NCBI GenBank assembly: GCA_004293365.1
Contig: RDYN01000006.1
Location: 62,001-126,000, forward strand
Length of the DNA stretch: 64,000 nucleotides
DNA from: Oscillatoriales cyanobacterium
GTDB taxonomy: Bacteria > Cyanobacteriota > Cyanobacteriia > Cyanobacteriales > Microcoleaceae
Reading direction: 5' to 3'
Shown here: positions 1 through 6,804 of the stretch, in pieces
Layout: each line of letters begins with the position of its first letter
Position numbering within the stretch: the stretch's first letter is position 1
Program-made: the position numbers and the translations under genes
Notes under the pieces: model-generated
Databases searched by the model: none
What the model saw: only the letters and a program-made list of their open reading frames with translations
Told to the model about the DNA's origin: nothing

Positions 1-743
1 AGTAGCACTTGAGAAATTTGTTGGAAACTTACAAGGGAAGGAAATAGCTGATTTCCTGTTGTTAATTTTTGCCAAAAACCGTGCATCTCGCCTAAAACAG
101 CGCCCATTTCTCCAAACATATCAAAACCTTTAATTTCAATCTTGCCAAAGCCCGTATCGCGCATTACCGCAGACAGTTCCTCGGGGGTAATAAACTTTTC
201 CCAATCGTGGACGCCCCGCTTAATTTCCTGCAAGATATTTTCCATGAGTCGAATCATCACAATTTGCGAGGAAAAAGTTCGGTTTATTGTATCGAAAAAG
301 AACAGTCCCCCGGGCTTGAGAATTCTGTGAACCTCTGACACAACTTGTTTGTAATCGGCAACGTGTTCTAAAACATCTACGCAGATTACCACATCGAAGG
401 TATTGTCGGCGTAGGGCATATTTTCGGCAAAACCTTGTCTGTAGTCAATCTCAAAACCGCTGGTAACTGCGTGATTTTGAGCTGCTACAATGCACTTGTG
501 CGATCGATCTATTCCCGAAACCACAGCGCCCCTCTCGGCCATAAACTCGCAGGAAAAACCGCCGCCGCACCCGACATCTAAGGTTTTCAGCCCCCGCCAA
601 TTAATCGCGTGTCTGTCGAAAAACTCAAATCTGGGTTTGTTGAGATGGTAGAGAGCATAGATTTTAGCATTTTCGTCCCACCAATTATCAGCATTTTCGT
701 CGTAAAATTCTAGATCGTTTTTTACTTCTGTTTTCGTCGGCAC
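1..743 (-). CDS. Class I SAM-dependent methyltransferase, UbiG-like (3' end beyond window)
   Basis: About 247 codons are open from a GTG at 743 to the window edge, so the C-terminus is missing. The translation has motif I (LDVGCGGGFS), an acidic loop after it (VVSGIDRS), motif II-like DVVICVDVLEHV and motif III-like RILKPGGLFFF. This is the order seen in UbiG/Coq3 O-methyltransferases acting on quinone or phenolic precursors. The N-terminal NWWDENAKIYALYHLN also resembles UbiG relatives. The true substrate cannot be read from sequence, and cyanobacteria make plastoquinone rather than ubiquinone. GTG was chosen because no upstream ATG lies in frame close to the ORF. Confidence 0.8.
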   Translation of the reverse strand, partial: MPTKTEVKNDLEFYDENADNWWDENAKIYALYHLNKPRFEFFDRHAINWRGLKTLDVGCGGGFSCEFMAERGAVVSGIDRSHKCIVAAQNHAVTSGFEIDYRQGFAENMPYADNTFDVVICVDVLEHVADYKQVVSEVHRILKPGGLFFFDTINRTFSSQIVMIRLMENILQEIKRGVHDWEKFITPEELSAVMRDTGFGKIEIKGFDMFGEMGAVLGEMHGFWQKLTTGNQLFPSLVSFQQISQVL

Positions 744-1102
744 GATTTTTTTAGTCCTGATTAGTTAGTGGAATATCAGATAAGACAGCGGTTGAAACCG
801 CGTCTACAAAAAGCAAGTCTGCCTCCGCAGACTGGGGAAGATAACGTAATTTTAACCAGCCACTTTTCAACCCGCACTCCTCCGGTGAAAGTGTGTATAA
901 ACCTGGTTTCCACCGCCCGTTCTTCTTGATTTTATAGGACTAACGCCCAGAAACCCGGTTTCTGTGAAAAATCAGAGGTTCCGTGACGAGTTCCCAGCCA
1001 GAAACCGGGTTTCTGAATCAGCGCGCGCAAGTTCTATTTTGTCTCAAGTTGCGAATCGCCACAGTTTTTTATTATAATAGTTTTGGCATAAATTTCAACA
1101 AG
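744..1102. repeat. Intergenic repeats: GCGGTTGAAACCGC family and AGAAACCGGGTTTCT family
   Basis: Positions 788-930 carry a block with GCGGTTGAAACCGCGTCTAC, a GTCTGCCTCCGCAGAC hairpin and a later CCTGGTTTCCACCGCCC. The same block type recurs at about 46.35-46.62 kb and 52.99-53.13 kb. Positions 949-1014 hold two copies of CCAGAAACCGGGTTTCTG, each nearly palindromic, a family seen again near 13.85 and 30.2 kb. Because the repeat is open in frame with the next gene, a longer start at 983 is possible but is repeat-derived. No gene is apparent. Confidence 0.75.
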
Positions 1103-1834
1103 ATGGATCGCGTTTCTATTATCATCCCAGCCCTGAACGAAGCGACTTGTCTGGAACGCACCCTCCGCCAACTCAGCATTCTCAATCCTCCAGCTTGGGA
1201 GGTTTTGGTGGTAGACGGCGGCAGTCAAGACGAAACAGTGGCGATCGCCCTTGCTTCCACAACCCGTGTTATTTTTAGCAGTATGCCGGGACGTTCCGTG
1301 CAAATGAATTTGGGTGCCCAAACCGCCACAGGCGAAATTTTGTGCTTCCTCCACGCCGATACTCTAGTTCCCGACGACATCGTAGCAATCATCCAGAAAA
1401 CATTATCCGATGCCGAAATTGTCGGCGGCGGATTTATTTCTTTAATGACAGGTTCGCAGCAAACAAGATGGGGTTTTTCGCTGCACAATTACCTGAAAAC
1501 TTATTACGCGCCGCTGTTATTTCGACCTCATTTGTTTGTTAAAGGATTGCGATTGCTGTTTGGCGATCAAGTTATTTTTTGCCGCCGCACCGATTTTTGG
1601 GAATGCGCGGGTTTCGATGCGGCGCTACCAATTATGGAGGAGGCGGATTTGTGTTTGAAGTTAGCGCGATGCGGTAAAATTAAGTTAGTTCATCGTGTCG
1701 TTGAAAGTAGCGATCGCCGAGTGGCGCAATGGGGCGAAGTCAAAGCAACTGCTATCTATCTTGCGATCGGTTTATTGTGGGGGTTTGGCGTTCCAGCGAA
1801 GTATCTCAAGCAGTTTTATGAAGACATTCGCTGA
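1103..1834 (+). CDS. Family 2 glycosyltransferase, TIGR04283 (arsenosugar biosynthesis-type)
   Basis: The 243-residue product starts MDRVSIIIPALNEATCLERT, a GT-A fold start, followed by VVDGGSQDET, the GAQTATGEILCFLHADT segment with a DXD-like HAD, and a late FGDQVIFCRR. These match the short TIGR04283 glycosyltransferases often called arsenosugar biosynthesis glycosyltransferases. The reading frame is open 40 codons further upstream, but that part is built from the CCGGGTTTCTG repeat and looks non-genic, so ATG 1103 is preferred. The role in arsenosugar synthesis is family knowledge; the usual partner genes are not next to it. Confidence 0.8.
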   Translation: MDRVSIIIPALNEATCLERTLRQLSILNPPAWEVLVVDGGSQDETVAIALASTTRVIFSSMPGRSVQMNLGAQTATGEILCFLHADTLVPDDIVAIIQKTLSDAEIVGGGFISLMTGSQQTRWGFSLHNYLKTYYAPLLFRPHLFVKGLRLLFGDQVIFCRRTDFWECAGFDAALPIMEEADLCLKLARCGKIKLVHRVVESSDRRVAQWGEVKATAIYLAIGLLWGFGVPAKYLKQFYEDIR

Positions 1835-1848
1835 AACACAAAATCTGA

Positions 1849-2901
1849 TTAAATTCCCAGAATGTACTGGCTGTATTTTTTGGGCAAAACTTTCTGCAAC
1901 AGGTAAATAATCGCCAAACAACCGCACAAAGTGCCTGTCACTAAAAAGCTGAGCTTCAGCAGCGGATGTACGGGATCGATAAATTTATAAAACACTAACA
2001 ATACATATTGCACGACAGTTGAATCCAGCAGATATATCGGGAATGAATACGCAGCCAATAGTTTGATTAACCCCGAAACTCTGCTGGGAAGTGCGATATT
2101 TTTAGAAAATGCGAGGATCGACAAGACGAACAAAATTGCGTATCCTTGAGAATAGAGTTTAAAAAACGATCGCAAAAACCATCCGTCCGAATTAACTTTG
2201 CTCATCCAGTAATATTCCCAAATGCTGGCTAGATAAAAGAGGATTGTTGCTCCTAAAACTAGCATTTTTCTGCCTTCGAGAACTGGTTGAATTTTGTCAT
2301 AGGCTGCGCCCAAAAACAGACCTGTTGAAAATGGTAAAATCCAACTAAAAATCCATCGCTCCATCAAAGGTAAAGGTATTGATATGTATTTGAAAACGGT
2401 TAAGTAAAAGAAGATGGTAAAAATTGTTTGAATTGTTAAACCCAATGCCAAAACTTTGATGGGTTCTAAAAATCGCGATCTCACTAGCAGCCACCACCAG
2501 CCGTAGCATTGAATAATTACAACGATGAAGTAATAGGGAGGCATCACGGAGCCTGTCAGAATATTTCTGAGCAATGACAGTAAATCAAAGTTTGGGAGTT
2601 TTCCCAAATTATTTAAGATGTACAAAGTTACTGACCAAAACAGGTAGGGTGGTATGATTTTTGACAGTCTTTTTTTGACTACCTGTCCGGGATTATTTTG
2701 ATTTTCCAGTTTGTTGGTGAGAAAAAAACCGCTGAGGAGTAAAAAAGCTGGTACGCAGAAGAGTTGGAATGTATCGATAGAGACAAACAAAATTCGGCGA
2801 TCGCGAAATGAGGCAAACCCAGCATGAGTAATCACGACACTGACTATGGCTAAAGCTCGGATCAAGTCAAATTCCGCAAACCGATTAGAAGCTTTTTGCA
2901 T
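1849..2901 (-). CDS. Acyltransferase 3 family membrane protein
   Basis: The 350-residue protein begins with RFAEFDLIRALAIVSVVITH, the conserved first helix of the acyltransferase 3 (OafA/YrhL, PF01757) family with its catalytic-type histidine. About ten hydrophobic segments follow, e.g. LFCVPAFLLLSGFFL and YFIVVIIQCYGWWWLL. Such proteins O-acetylate or O-succinylate surface polysaccharides or lipids at the inner membrane. It converges on the upstream glycosyltransferase with a 14-nt gap, consistent with an envelope-sugar neighbourhood. The substrate is unknown. Confidence 0.85.
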   Translation of the reverse strand: MQKASNRFAEFDLIRALAIVSVVITHAGFASFRDRRILFVSIDTFQLFCVPAFLLLSGFFLTNKLENQNNPGQVVKKRLSKIIPPYLFWSVTLYILNNLGKLPNFDLLSLLRNILTGSVMPPYYFIVVIIQCYGWWWLLVRSRFLEPIKVLALGLTIQTIFTIFFYLTVFKYISIPLPLMERWIFSWILPFSTGLFLGAAYDKIQPVLEGRKMLVLGATILFYLASIWEYYWMSKVNSDGWFLRSFFKLYSQGYAILFVLSILAFSKNIALPSRVSGLIKLLAAYSFPIYLLDSTVVQYVLLVFYKFIDPVHPLLKLSFLVTGTLCGCLAIIYLLQKVLPKKYSQYILGI

Positions 2902-3241
2902 GGTAAAAAGTAGATTGCAAAAATTATGGTCAAATCAGAAATTTTGTGCCTGATGGATTTTCACCATAGCAGAAAATGTTATATTTGCCCCTATCTTCAC
3001 AAAAATTATCAATATTCAAAAAAGTATTGCTACAATTCTCAATCTGATAGCAATTATTAAAATTCTCACAGTCACAGAGTTCTGCATCAAACACTCCACC
3101 GTGCGGTTTCCCTGCTACTGAGCCCGATTTCGCGCCAAGTAGGCCGGACACGGGAATACCGTTTCCCTGCCACTCGATCGCCCCGGAGCCCGTAAATTCA
3201 CAAAATTACCGATAACTCACGCTTTGATTAAAAGCAGTTAA
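2902..3241. other. Intergenic region, no clear gene
   Basis: A minus-strand GTG frame of 73 codons (3151-2930) is open but matches nothing I recognise. Its codons include a Cys-rich tail, and it sits in AT-rich sequence, so I do not call it. The stretch 3090-3185 is locally GC-rich and repeats the phrase GTTTCCCTGC twice, which might mark a decayed element end. Confidence 0.4.
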
Positions 3242-3928
3242 TTAACCGTTGTTGTGATGGATGTGCGACGCAGAAACACTATCCAACTGATCGCGCCCGT
3301 TGCGGATCACGCGCAGCATATCGCTCAGCTTGTGCTCAATATTATCGAGCACTTGGTCGGCATAATCGTCGGCGCCGTTTTGAATTTCCTCGCATTCCGC
3401 CATCGCCCTGGCTCTCATTTCTTCCAGTTCCTCTTGAGCCTGGTAGCGAATTTGTTCGACTTCCGCCAGCGTCGCCTGCTGAATTGCTTCGCAGTCGAGC
3501 AAAACTTGCTGTCGCAACTGATCTGCTTCTATCTTCGCCTGCTGGAGCAGGCCCATATCATTTAAAAGTTCTGCCGCTCGCTGTTCTGCTGCTTCTATCA
3601 CTTCTTGAGCGTAGAGTTGAGCTTCTTGGAGCAGTTCGTCTTTGTGCCGGATGACCGTTTCGGCTTCCCCAAAGGCGATCGGCAAATTCAGCCTCACCAA
3701 GTCTAACTGATCGAGCAACTGTTCTTCATCCACCAGAGTACGTCTGGTCATGGGAATTCGCGGGCTGTCGAGAACAATTTCCTCAAGCCGGTTCAATTCC
3801 CGCTGGATGTCTACTCCTGCGGTTCTGGTTTCATCTCCGAAGGCGGCGGTGTTCTGAGGTGATTCGTTCTCAGTGCTGCGTCCGGTAGAGTCGGGTTCGA
3901 TGCGATTTGGTTCCTGCTGGCGTAACAT
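3242..3928 (-). CDS. Cyanobacterial coiled-coil protein (DivIVA/ATP-synthase-b-like)
   Basis: The 228-residue product is rich in Glu, Gln, Arg and Ala. From about residue 85 it is one long predicted coiled coil, with heptads such as [20 protein letters not shown] and [16 protein letters not shown]. No membrane segment or catalytic motif is visible. Similar proteins next to coaD in cyanobacteria are usually labelled hypothetical, DivIVA-like or ATPase-b-like; I cannot assign a function. It lies directly downstream of coaD and its ATG overlaps the coaD 3' end by 118 nt in another frame, so the two are probably co-transcribed. A later start is possible but no good in-frame ATG precedes residue 60. 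Confidence 0.7.
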   Translation of the reverse strand: MLRQQEPNRIEPDSTGRSTENESPQNTAAFGDETRTAGVDIQRELNRLEEIVLDSPRIPMTRRTLVDEEQLLDQLDLVRLNLPIAFGEAETVIRHKDELLQEAQLYAQEVIEAAEQRAAELLNDMGLLQQAKIEADQLRQQVLLDCEAIQQATLAEVEQIRYQAQEELEEMRARAMAECEEIQNGADDYADQVLDNIEHKLSDMLRVIRNGRDQLDSVSASHIHHNNG

Positions 3929-4389
3929 TTGTAAATATCTAGGGCGACGTGTTTCGGAACAAGATGATCTACGGAGCCACCAAACTTGGCGATTTCTTTA
4001 ACTACACTACTACTTAAAAAGCTGTACTCGTTAGAAGTTGCCAAAAAAACTGTTTCAATTTCCCCCAGAAGGGTTTTATTGGTGTGGGCCATCTGGAGTT
4101 CCATTTCAAAATCTGTTAATACCCGGATTCCCCGCAGCAGCACTTTGGCTTGTCGAATCTTAGCATAGTTTACTGTCAAACCCTCAAAACTGTCTACTTC
4201 TACGTTTGGCAGGTGTTTGGTAGAGCGCAGGATCTGCTCGATCCTTTGTTCTACGGTGAACAGAGGAGTTTTGCTGGGGTTTTTGACTACGGTAACAATT
4301 ACGCGATCGAACAGTTTAGATCCCCGCTCGATAATATCTGCGTGACCGAAGGTAATGGGGTCAAAGCTGCCTGGATAGATTGCAATCAC
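3811..4389 (-). CDS. coaD: Phosphopantetheine adenylyltransferase (PPAT)
   Basis: CoaD transfers AMP from ATP to 4'-phosphopantetheine in coenzyme A synthesis. The start [20 protein letters not shown] has the nucleotidyltransferase TxGH motif; [21 protein letters not shown] and [13 protein letters not shown] are the other family blocks. GTG 4389 is preferred because the frame upstream (to 4506) is repeat-coded low complexity ([17 protein letters not shown]). That gives 192 residues, about 30 more than the usual ~160. The extra C-terminal tail ([20 protein letters not shown]) is the part overlapping the next gene and may be non-conserved. Confidence 0.93.
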   Translation of the reverse strand: MIAIYPGSFDPITFGHADIIERGSKLFDRVIVTVVKNPSKTPLFTVEQRIEQILRSTKHLPNVEVDSFEGLTVNYAKIRQAKVLLRGIRVLTDFEMELQMAHTNKTLLGEIETVFLATSNEYSFLSSSVVKEIAKFGGSVDHLVPKHVALDIYKCYASRNQIASNPTLPDAALRTNHLRTPPPSEMKPEPQE

Positions 4390-4555
4390 TTGTTTTGCGC
4401 GAGAGGGGGAGAGGGGGGAGGGGGAGAGGGGGAGAGGGAGAGTGGGAGAGGGGGAGATGTGGAAAACCTTCCTTTTTCCTTTTTCCTTCTGACTCTCAAC
4501 TGTCACAGGTCAACTGTCCACTGTCACAGGTCAACTGTCCACTGTCAACTATCTT
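4390..4555. repeat. Low-complexity GAGAGGGG tract and TCAACTGTCCACTGTCA repeats
   Basis: Positions 4399-4456 are an almost pure purine run of GAGAGGGGGAG-type units. Positions 4493-4552 hold three or four copies of a GTCAACTGTCCACTGTCACAG unit, the same TTGACAG/TCAACTGTC family seen near 33.15 and 39.66 kb. The tract separates coaD from the carboxypeptidase gene. Confidence 0.8.
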
Positions 4556-5404
4556 CTACTTTTTCATGGAATGAGCTTTGTAGAAAGTTTCCAGGCTTTG
4601 CCGATCGCCCACAAACCGCCAGTGCCAAGGCTCGTAACTGACGCCTTGGCGGTTGTTTTTGGGGAATGACATTTCAAAGCTGAAGGAGGCGGAGTTGGCT
4701 TCTAGCCACTTGAATGCTTGGGTATTTTCAAAGCTGGGACTGAGGTTGGTATCCGGGGAGGAACCGTCGCCAAGGTCGATCGCGTAACCGGTATGGTGTT
4801 CGCTGTAACCTGGAGGAGCGCTGACTTCGGCTCGCTTGCTGGCGTTTTGCCTGCGTTCGGCTTTTACGTCAAAAAATACGTGCTGTTGGTCTTCTACGGA
4901 TCGAAAGCCGGATATGGGAGCAAAATAGATCCCTGATGCGGCGGCAGCGTTGGCCATTTCCTGATATTTTGCTGCTGCTGAAGTGCGGAGTTTGACGCTA
5001 CCGTCGGAGGTGACATTTACCAAGTCGGCGGCTGGTGCTTCTGGGTAAGGCAAGTGTCCCAGCAGGTTGTCTGGGGTGGCGGCTTTGGAATTGCTAGCTG
5101 GACTCGCGGCCGATCCCGACGGCGAACTCGCTGCTACTGGGTTTTTTTGAGTTGGCTGTGTCCGACTGGTGGCTGGGAAAAAGTTAAAGTTGAGGTGCAG
5201 CCAGATGCTGACCACAAAGGCGACTGCGCCCAATCCTAGCAGTTTCCAAATCAGTCCTTTTTTCTTGGACTGACTCGCTCCTGCTTCTAGGTATGGGTGG
5301 TCTCGTACTGCTTCTGGAATTTCGTCAGCGGCAAGCTCGGAGGCTTGCGGGGTTTTTCTCGACAGACTAGCGTTATCCAAGCCAGCTCCACTCCTGCACT
5401 TCAA
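4556..5404 (-). CDS. D-alanyl-D-alanine carboxypeptidase, peptidase M15B (VanY/DacB-like)
   Basis: This zinc peptidase would trim the terminal D-Ala of peptidoglycan stem peptides outside the inner membrane. The 282 residues show a cytoplasmic N-terminus and one transmembrane anchor around residues 50-72 (LLGLGAVAFVVSIWLHLNF). A Pro/Ser/Ala linker follows, then the catalytic domain with SGFRS, the zinc motif SEHHTGYAIDLGD and the C-terminal EPWHWRFVG. All expected zinc ligands (H, D, H) and the catalytic Glu are present. It lies on the same strand upstream of coaD but is separated by repeats. Confidence 0.92.
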   Translation of the reverse strand: MKCRSGAGLDNASLSRKTPQASELAADEIPEAVRDHPYLEAGASQSKKKGLIWKLLGLGAVAFVVSIWLHLNFNFFPATSRTQPTQKNPVAASSPSGSAASPASNSKAATPDNLLGHLPYPEAPAADLVNVTSDGSVKLRTSAAAKYQEMANAAAASGIYFAPISGFRSVEDQQHVFFDVKAERRQNASKRAEVSAPPGYSEHHTGYAIDLGDGSSPDTNLSPSFENTQAFKWLEANSASFSFEMSFPKNNRQGVSYEPWHWRFVGDRQSLETFYKAHSMKK

Positions 5405-5593
5405 TAAGGCTCAACGTTACAAATTGTATATCGATCGCGCGCGGGTAGCACAGCTACAATTGCCGCTGAGAATATATCATCTCTTCCTGACGGAGCCCCG
5501 TCCCATCCGCCAACTCTGGAATCTGTTATTTGGGCGATCGTCCGTTTTCGTCAAATTGGTTGGCGCTGATTAATTTTAAGTGTCATTTGCTAC

Positions 5594-5812
5594 TTATTCC
5601 ACAAAATCTAACAATTCTTCGATCGACACATCAAACGTCCGGGCCAATTTTAGCAAAATACCGATGTCAGCCATTGTCATACCGGGCGATCGGGCGTAGC
5701 TTTTGACGGTATTGTAGGATACGCCGGAGCGATCGGCTACTTCCTTTAGCGTCCAACCTTCTCTAGCAGCAAACTCTCGAATTCGCAATTTTATTAATTC
5801 GCCTCTTGACAT
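5594..5812 (-). CDS. Small XRE-family DNA-binding protein
   Basis: This 72-residue protein is a single helix-turn-helix domain: LRIREFAAREGWTLKEVADR then SGVSYNTVKSYARSPG and KLARTFDVSIEELL. It would bind DNA as a dimer; the target is unknown. It is paralogous to the next gene upstream (about 60% identical by eye), with the same ARSPG turn and the LARTFDV block. No partner toxin is beside it. Confidence 0.8.
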   Translation of the reverse strand: MSRGELIKLRIREFAAREGWTLKEVADRSGVSYNTVKSYARSPGMTMADIGILLKLARTFDVSIEELLDFVE

Positions 5813-5887
5813 AAGGGTGAAATCTCACCTATATTGTTTTATATTAATAAACGTTAGATATACTACTGAGGAGACGCTCGGAGCAAC

Positions 5888-6109
5888 CTACTCTTCTACG
5901 ACCTCAAACAAGTCTTCAATCAACACATCAAAAGTTCGAGCTAATTTTTGTAGATAAGTAACGTCAACCGTTGCTAATCCAGGCGATCGGGCGTAATTTT
6001 TCAGCGTACTGTAGTGGACTCCCGAGCGATCGGCAACCTCTGTCAAACTCCAGCCGTTTTCGGCAGCCAGCTCTCGAATCCGCAACCTCACCAATCCCAT
6101 GCTTGACAA
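5888..6109 (-). CDS. Small XRE-family DNA-binding protein, paralogue of the neighbour
   Basis: The 73-residue product carries the same Cro/C1-type domain as the gene 75 bp downstream: LRIRELAAENGWSLTEVADR, SGVHYSTLKNYARSPG and LARTFDVLIEDLFEV. The two probably arose by local duplication and may be co-transcribed. The helix 3 residues differ (HYSTLKN versus SYNTVKS), so their operators may differ. Confidence 0.8.
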   Translation of the reverse strand: MSSMGLVRLRIRELAAENGWSLTEVADRSGVHYSTLKNYARSPGLATVDVTYLQKLARTFDVLIEDLFEVVEE

Positions 6110-6230
6110 AGGGCAAGTATTTGCCTTAGAGTAAATAGATATTAAAGGGCGATCGCCCCCCGGCCTTGGAAACTAAAGGGCGATCGCTTTTTCAAACAAA
6201 CTCTCATCAAATGAGACACACCTAGTTAAA

Positions 6231-6329
6231 TCAGACGCACTTATTCAAGACGAACTCATTCAAGACGAACTCATTCAATCAGATGGACTCATTCAATCAG
6301 ATGGACTCATTCAATCAGATGCACCCACT
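6231..6329. repeat. 15-18 bp tandem repeats, in frame with the next gene
   Basis: The unit ACTCATTCAAGACGA occurs twice after a TTATTCAAGACGA, then ACTCATTCAATCAGATGG twice and one TCATTCAATCAGATGC. Read in the frame of the gene at 6330, these units encode repeats of LIQDE and LIQSDG with no stop. The frame upstream is open back to a TAA at 6174 but contains no ATG, GTG or TTG start, so the translated gene probably begins after the repeats. Confidence 0.8.
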
Positions 6330-6770
6330 ATGATAGCAACACAACACTCAGAAGCCAAGCAAATAAATCCACTTGCCCGATTTGTCACAAAAGAAGCAGT
6401 GGCCAAAGTCTTGAAAGTCAAGCCAGAACAGATTCGCGAGATTCGCCTGTGGCCCTATATCATCCACGTTGTGGGAGTTGGGCTTAGTAGGTTTGTGAGT
6501 TACGCAGATATGCCGCCAATTTTAGGAGTAGAACCGCCGACACTGCAAGACTGTATGCGGTGGTGGAACCGTTGGCGGAAAACTCAGCAGCAAGCACCGG
6601 CATTTTGGGTAGAGTTTTATGAGGGGAAATTTCGGCAGTGTCGCGGTGTGGAGGAACTTTTCAACTGGGGTAAATTGGTGGGTAAGATTAAGCACGGGTT
6701 GTCAGCATTGCAAGTGGAGTGGCTGCGAAAAAGTTATGTTGTTGTGAAAGACTGTATTCAGGCTTTTTGA
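6330..6770 (+). CDS. Conserved cyanobacterial protein of unknown function
   Basis: The 146 residues contain a VTKEAVAKVLKVKPEQIREI segment that looks like a helical, possibly DNA-binding region. A Trp-rich middle (MRWWNRWRKTQQQAPAFWVE) and basic C-terminus follow. No signal peptide, membrane segment or enzyme motif is visible. The gene converges on the pentapeptide-repeat gene. I do not recognise the family. Confidence 0.55.
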   Translation: MIATQHSEAKQINPLARFVTKEAVAKVLKVKPEQIREIRLWPYIIHVVGVGLSRFVSYADMPPILGVEPPTLQDCMRWWNRWRKTQQQAPAFWVEFYEGKFRQCRGVEELFNWGKLVGKIKHGLSALQVEWLRKSYVVVKDCIQAF

Positions 6771-6804
6771 TTGGACTTTAGTTTGGCAAAAGTCTTAACT
6801 AATT

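Noticed and set aside
983-1102. N-terminal extension of the glycosyltransferase
   Set aside because: The 40 extra codons translate the AGAAACCGGGTTTCTG repeat; the GT-A fold begins at MDRVSIIIPALNE from ATG 1103.
2930-3151. Minus-strand 73-codon ORF
   Set aside because: No recognisable motif, and it lies in AT-rich spacer with a GTG start only.
4390-4506. Upstream extension of CoaD
   Set aside because: Encodes [17 protein letters not shown] from a purine repeat; the known CoaD start is at GTG 4389.
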